From Phascolarctobacterium_B sp045598345 (GTDB taxonomy: Bacteria; Bacillota; Negativicutes; Acidaminococcales; Acidaminococcaceae), in assembly GCA_045598345.1 (NCBI GenBank), contig JAZLLX010000130.1:1-13327 (forward strand): a DNA stretch of 13,327 nucleotides. Reading direction: 5' to 3'. The position numbers and the translations under genes are program-made. The notes under the pieces were generated by a model, which worked only from the letters and a program-made list of their open reading frames with translations, searched no databases and was not told where the DNA came from. Below, piece after piece: positions 13,136 through 13,327 of this stretch (positions are counted from its first letter, which is position 1; every line of letters begins with the position of its first letter).

Positions 13136-13327
13136 ATGTACGATTACAATTCATACAATGTAAAATTTGCCAGAAAACTTCGGAATAATATGACACCTTG
13201 GGAAAACAAGTTGTGGTATCAGTTTTTGCGGGGGTATGAAGTACGTTTTCAAAGGCAAAAAGTTATTCAAAATTATATTGTTGATTTTTTCTGTACAAAA
13301 GCATTATTGGCAGTAGAATTGGATGGG
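13136..13327 (+). CDS. DUF559 (Vsr-like) endonuclease domain protein, partial
   Basis: Only the first 64 residues are present, because the window ends inside the gene. The segment ARKLRNNMTPWENKLWYQFL (12-31), then VRFQRQKVIQNYIVDFFC (36-53) and AVELDG (59-64) is the recognisable N-terminal half of DUF559 domains, small single-domain proteins of the PD-(D/E)XK/Vsr nuclease fold of about 110-130 residues. Asp50 and the Glu61-x-Asp63 pair sit where the first active-site acidic residues are expected. The biological role of the family is not established. The ATG at 13136 has AGGAG (13128-13132) just 3 nt upstream, which is close but usable. The gene stands directly behind a repeat-rich stretch, a setting suggestive of an accessory or mobile locus. 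Confidence 0.85.
   Translation, partial: MYDYNSYNVKFARKLRNNMTPWENKLWYQFLRGYEVRFQRQKVIQNYIVDFFCTKALLAVELDG

Overview
The window looks like chromosomal DNA of a Bacillota member of moderate GC content. Shine-Dalgarno sites are strong AGGAGG types, promoters are sigma-A-like with extended -10 boxes, and a complete bacterial V-type (NtpA-type) ATPase operon is present. A diderm Negativicutes lineage such as the Acidaminococcaceae fits the gene mix and the classical signal peptide with an AFA-type cleavage site, but this placement is a guess.

Layout. (1) 1-1850, plus strand: a short-chain dehydrogenase/reductase, then a glutamate-racemase family gene with its own extended -10 promoter, ending in a long inverted repeat that acts as a shared bidirectional terminator. 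(2) 10400-1849, minus strand: a nine-gene operon in the order ntpF(G/H-like)-I-K-E-C-F(ntpG)-A-B-D, driven by a promoter near 10372-10400. The genes are tightly packed, with gaps of 0-30 nt or a one-base overlap, and together encode a full rotary ATPase: the A3B3 head, the D/F central shaft, the E/G-type peripheral stalks, the C connector, the K rotor ring and the I stator. The ion-site residues of subunit K match the sodium-binding set known from Enterococcus hirae, so the machine is probably Na+-coupled. (3) 10514-11092, plus strand: a divergently transcribed small secreted protein of unknown function with a near-consensus promoter, followed by an elaborate nested palindrome/terminator. (4) 11145-12841, plus strand: a short hydantoinase/oxoprolinase (HyuA-like) gene without a visible HyuB partner. 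(5) 12822-13327: a repeat-rich accessory stretch leading into a truncated DUF559-type (Vsr-like, PD-(D/E)XK) endonuclease gene cut by the window edge.

The core of the window (ATPase operon, racemase, SDR) is ordinary. The most interesting part is the right end. A degenerate array with 7-bp periodicity keeps strict phase for about 147 bp, starting inside the end of the hydantoinase gene. It is followed by an 8-bp inverted repeat that bounds a G-rich heptamer block, by a REP-like double hairpin, and then by the DUF559 endonuclease. This arrangement of repeat, hairpin and small nuclease recalls REP/RAYT systems and could be a repeat-associated endonuclease element. That idea is inference and needs genome-wide comparison.
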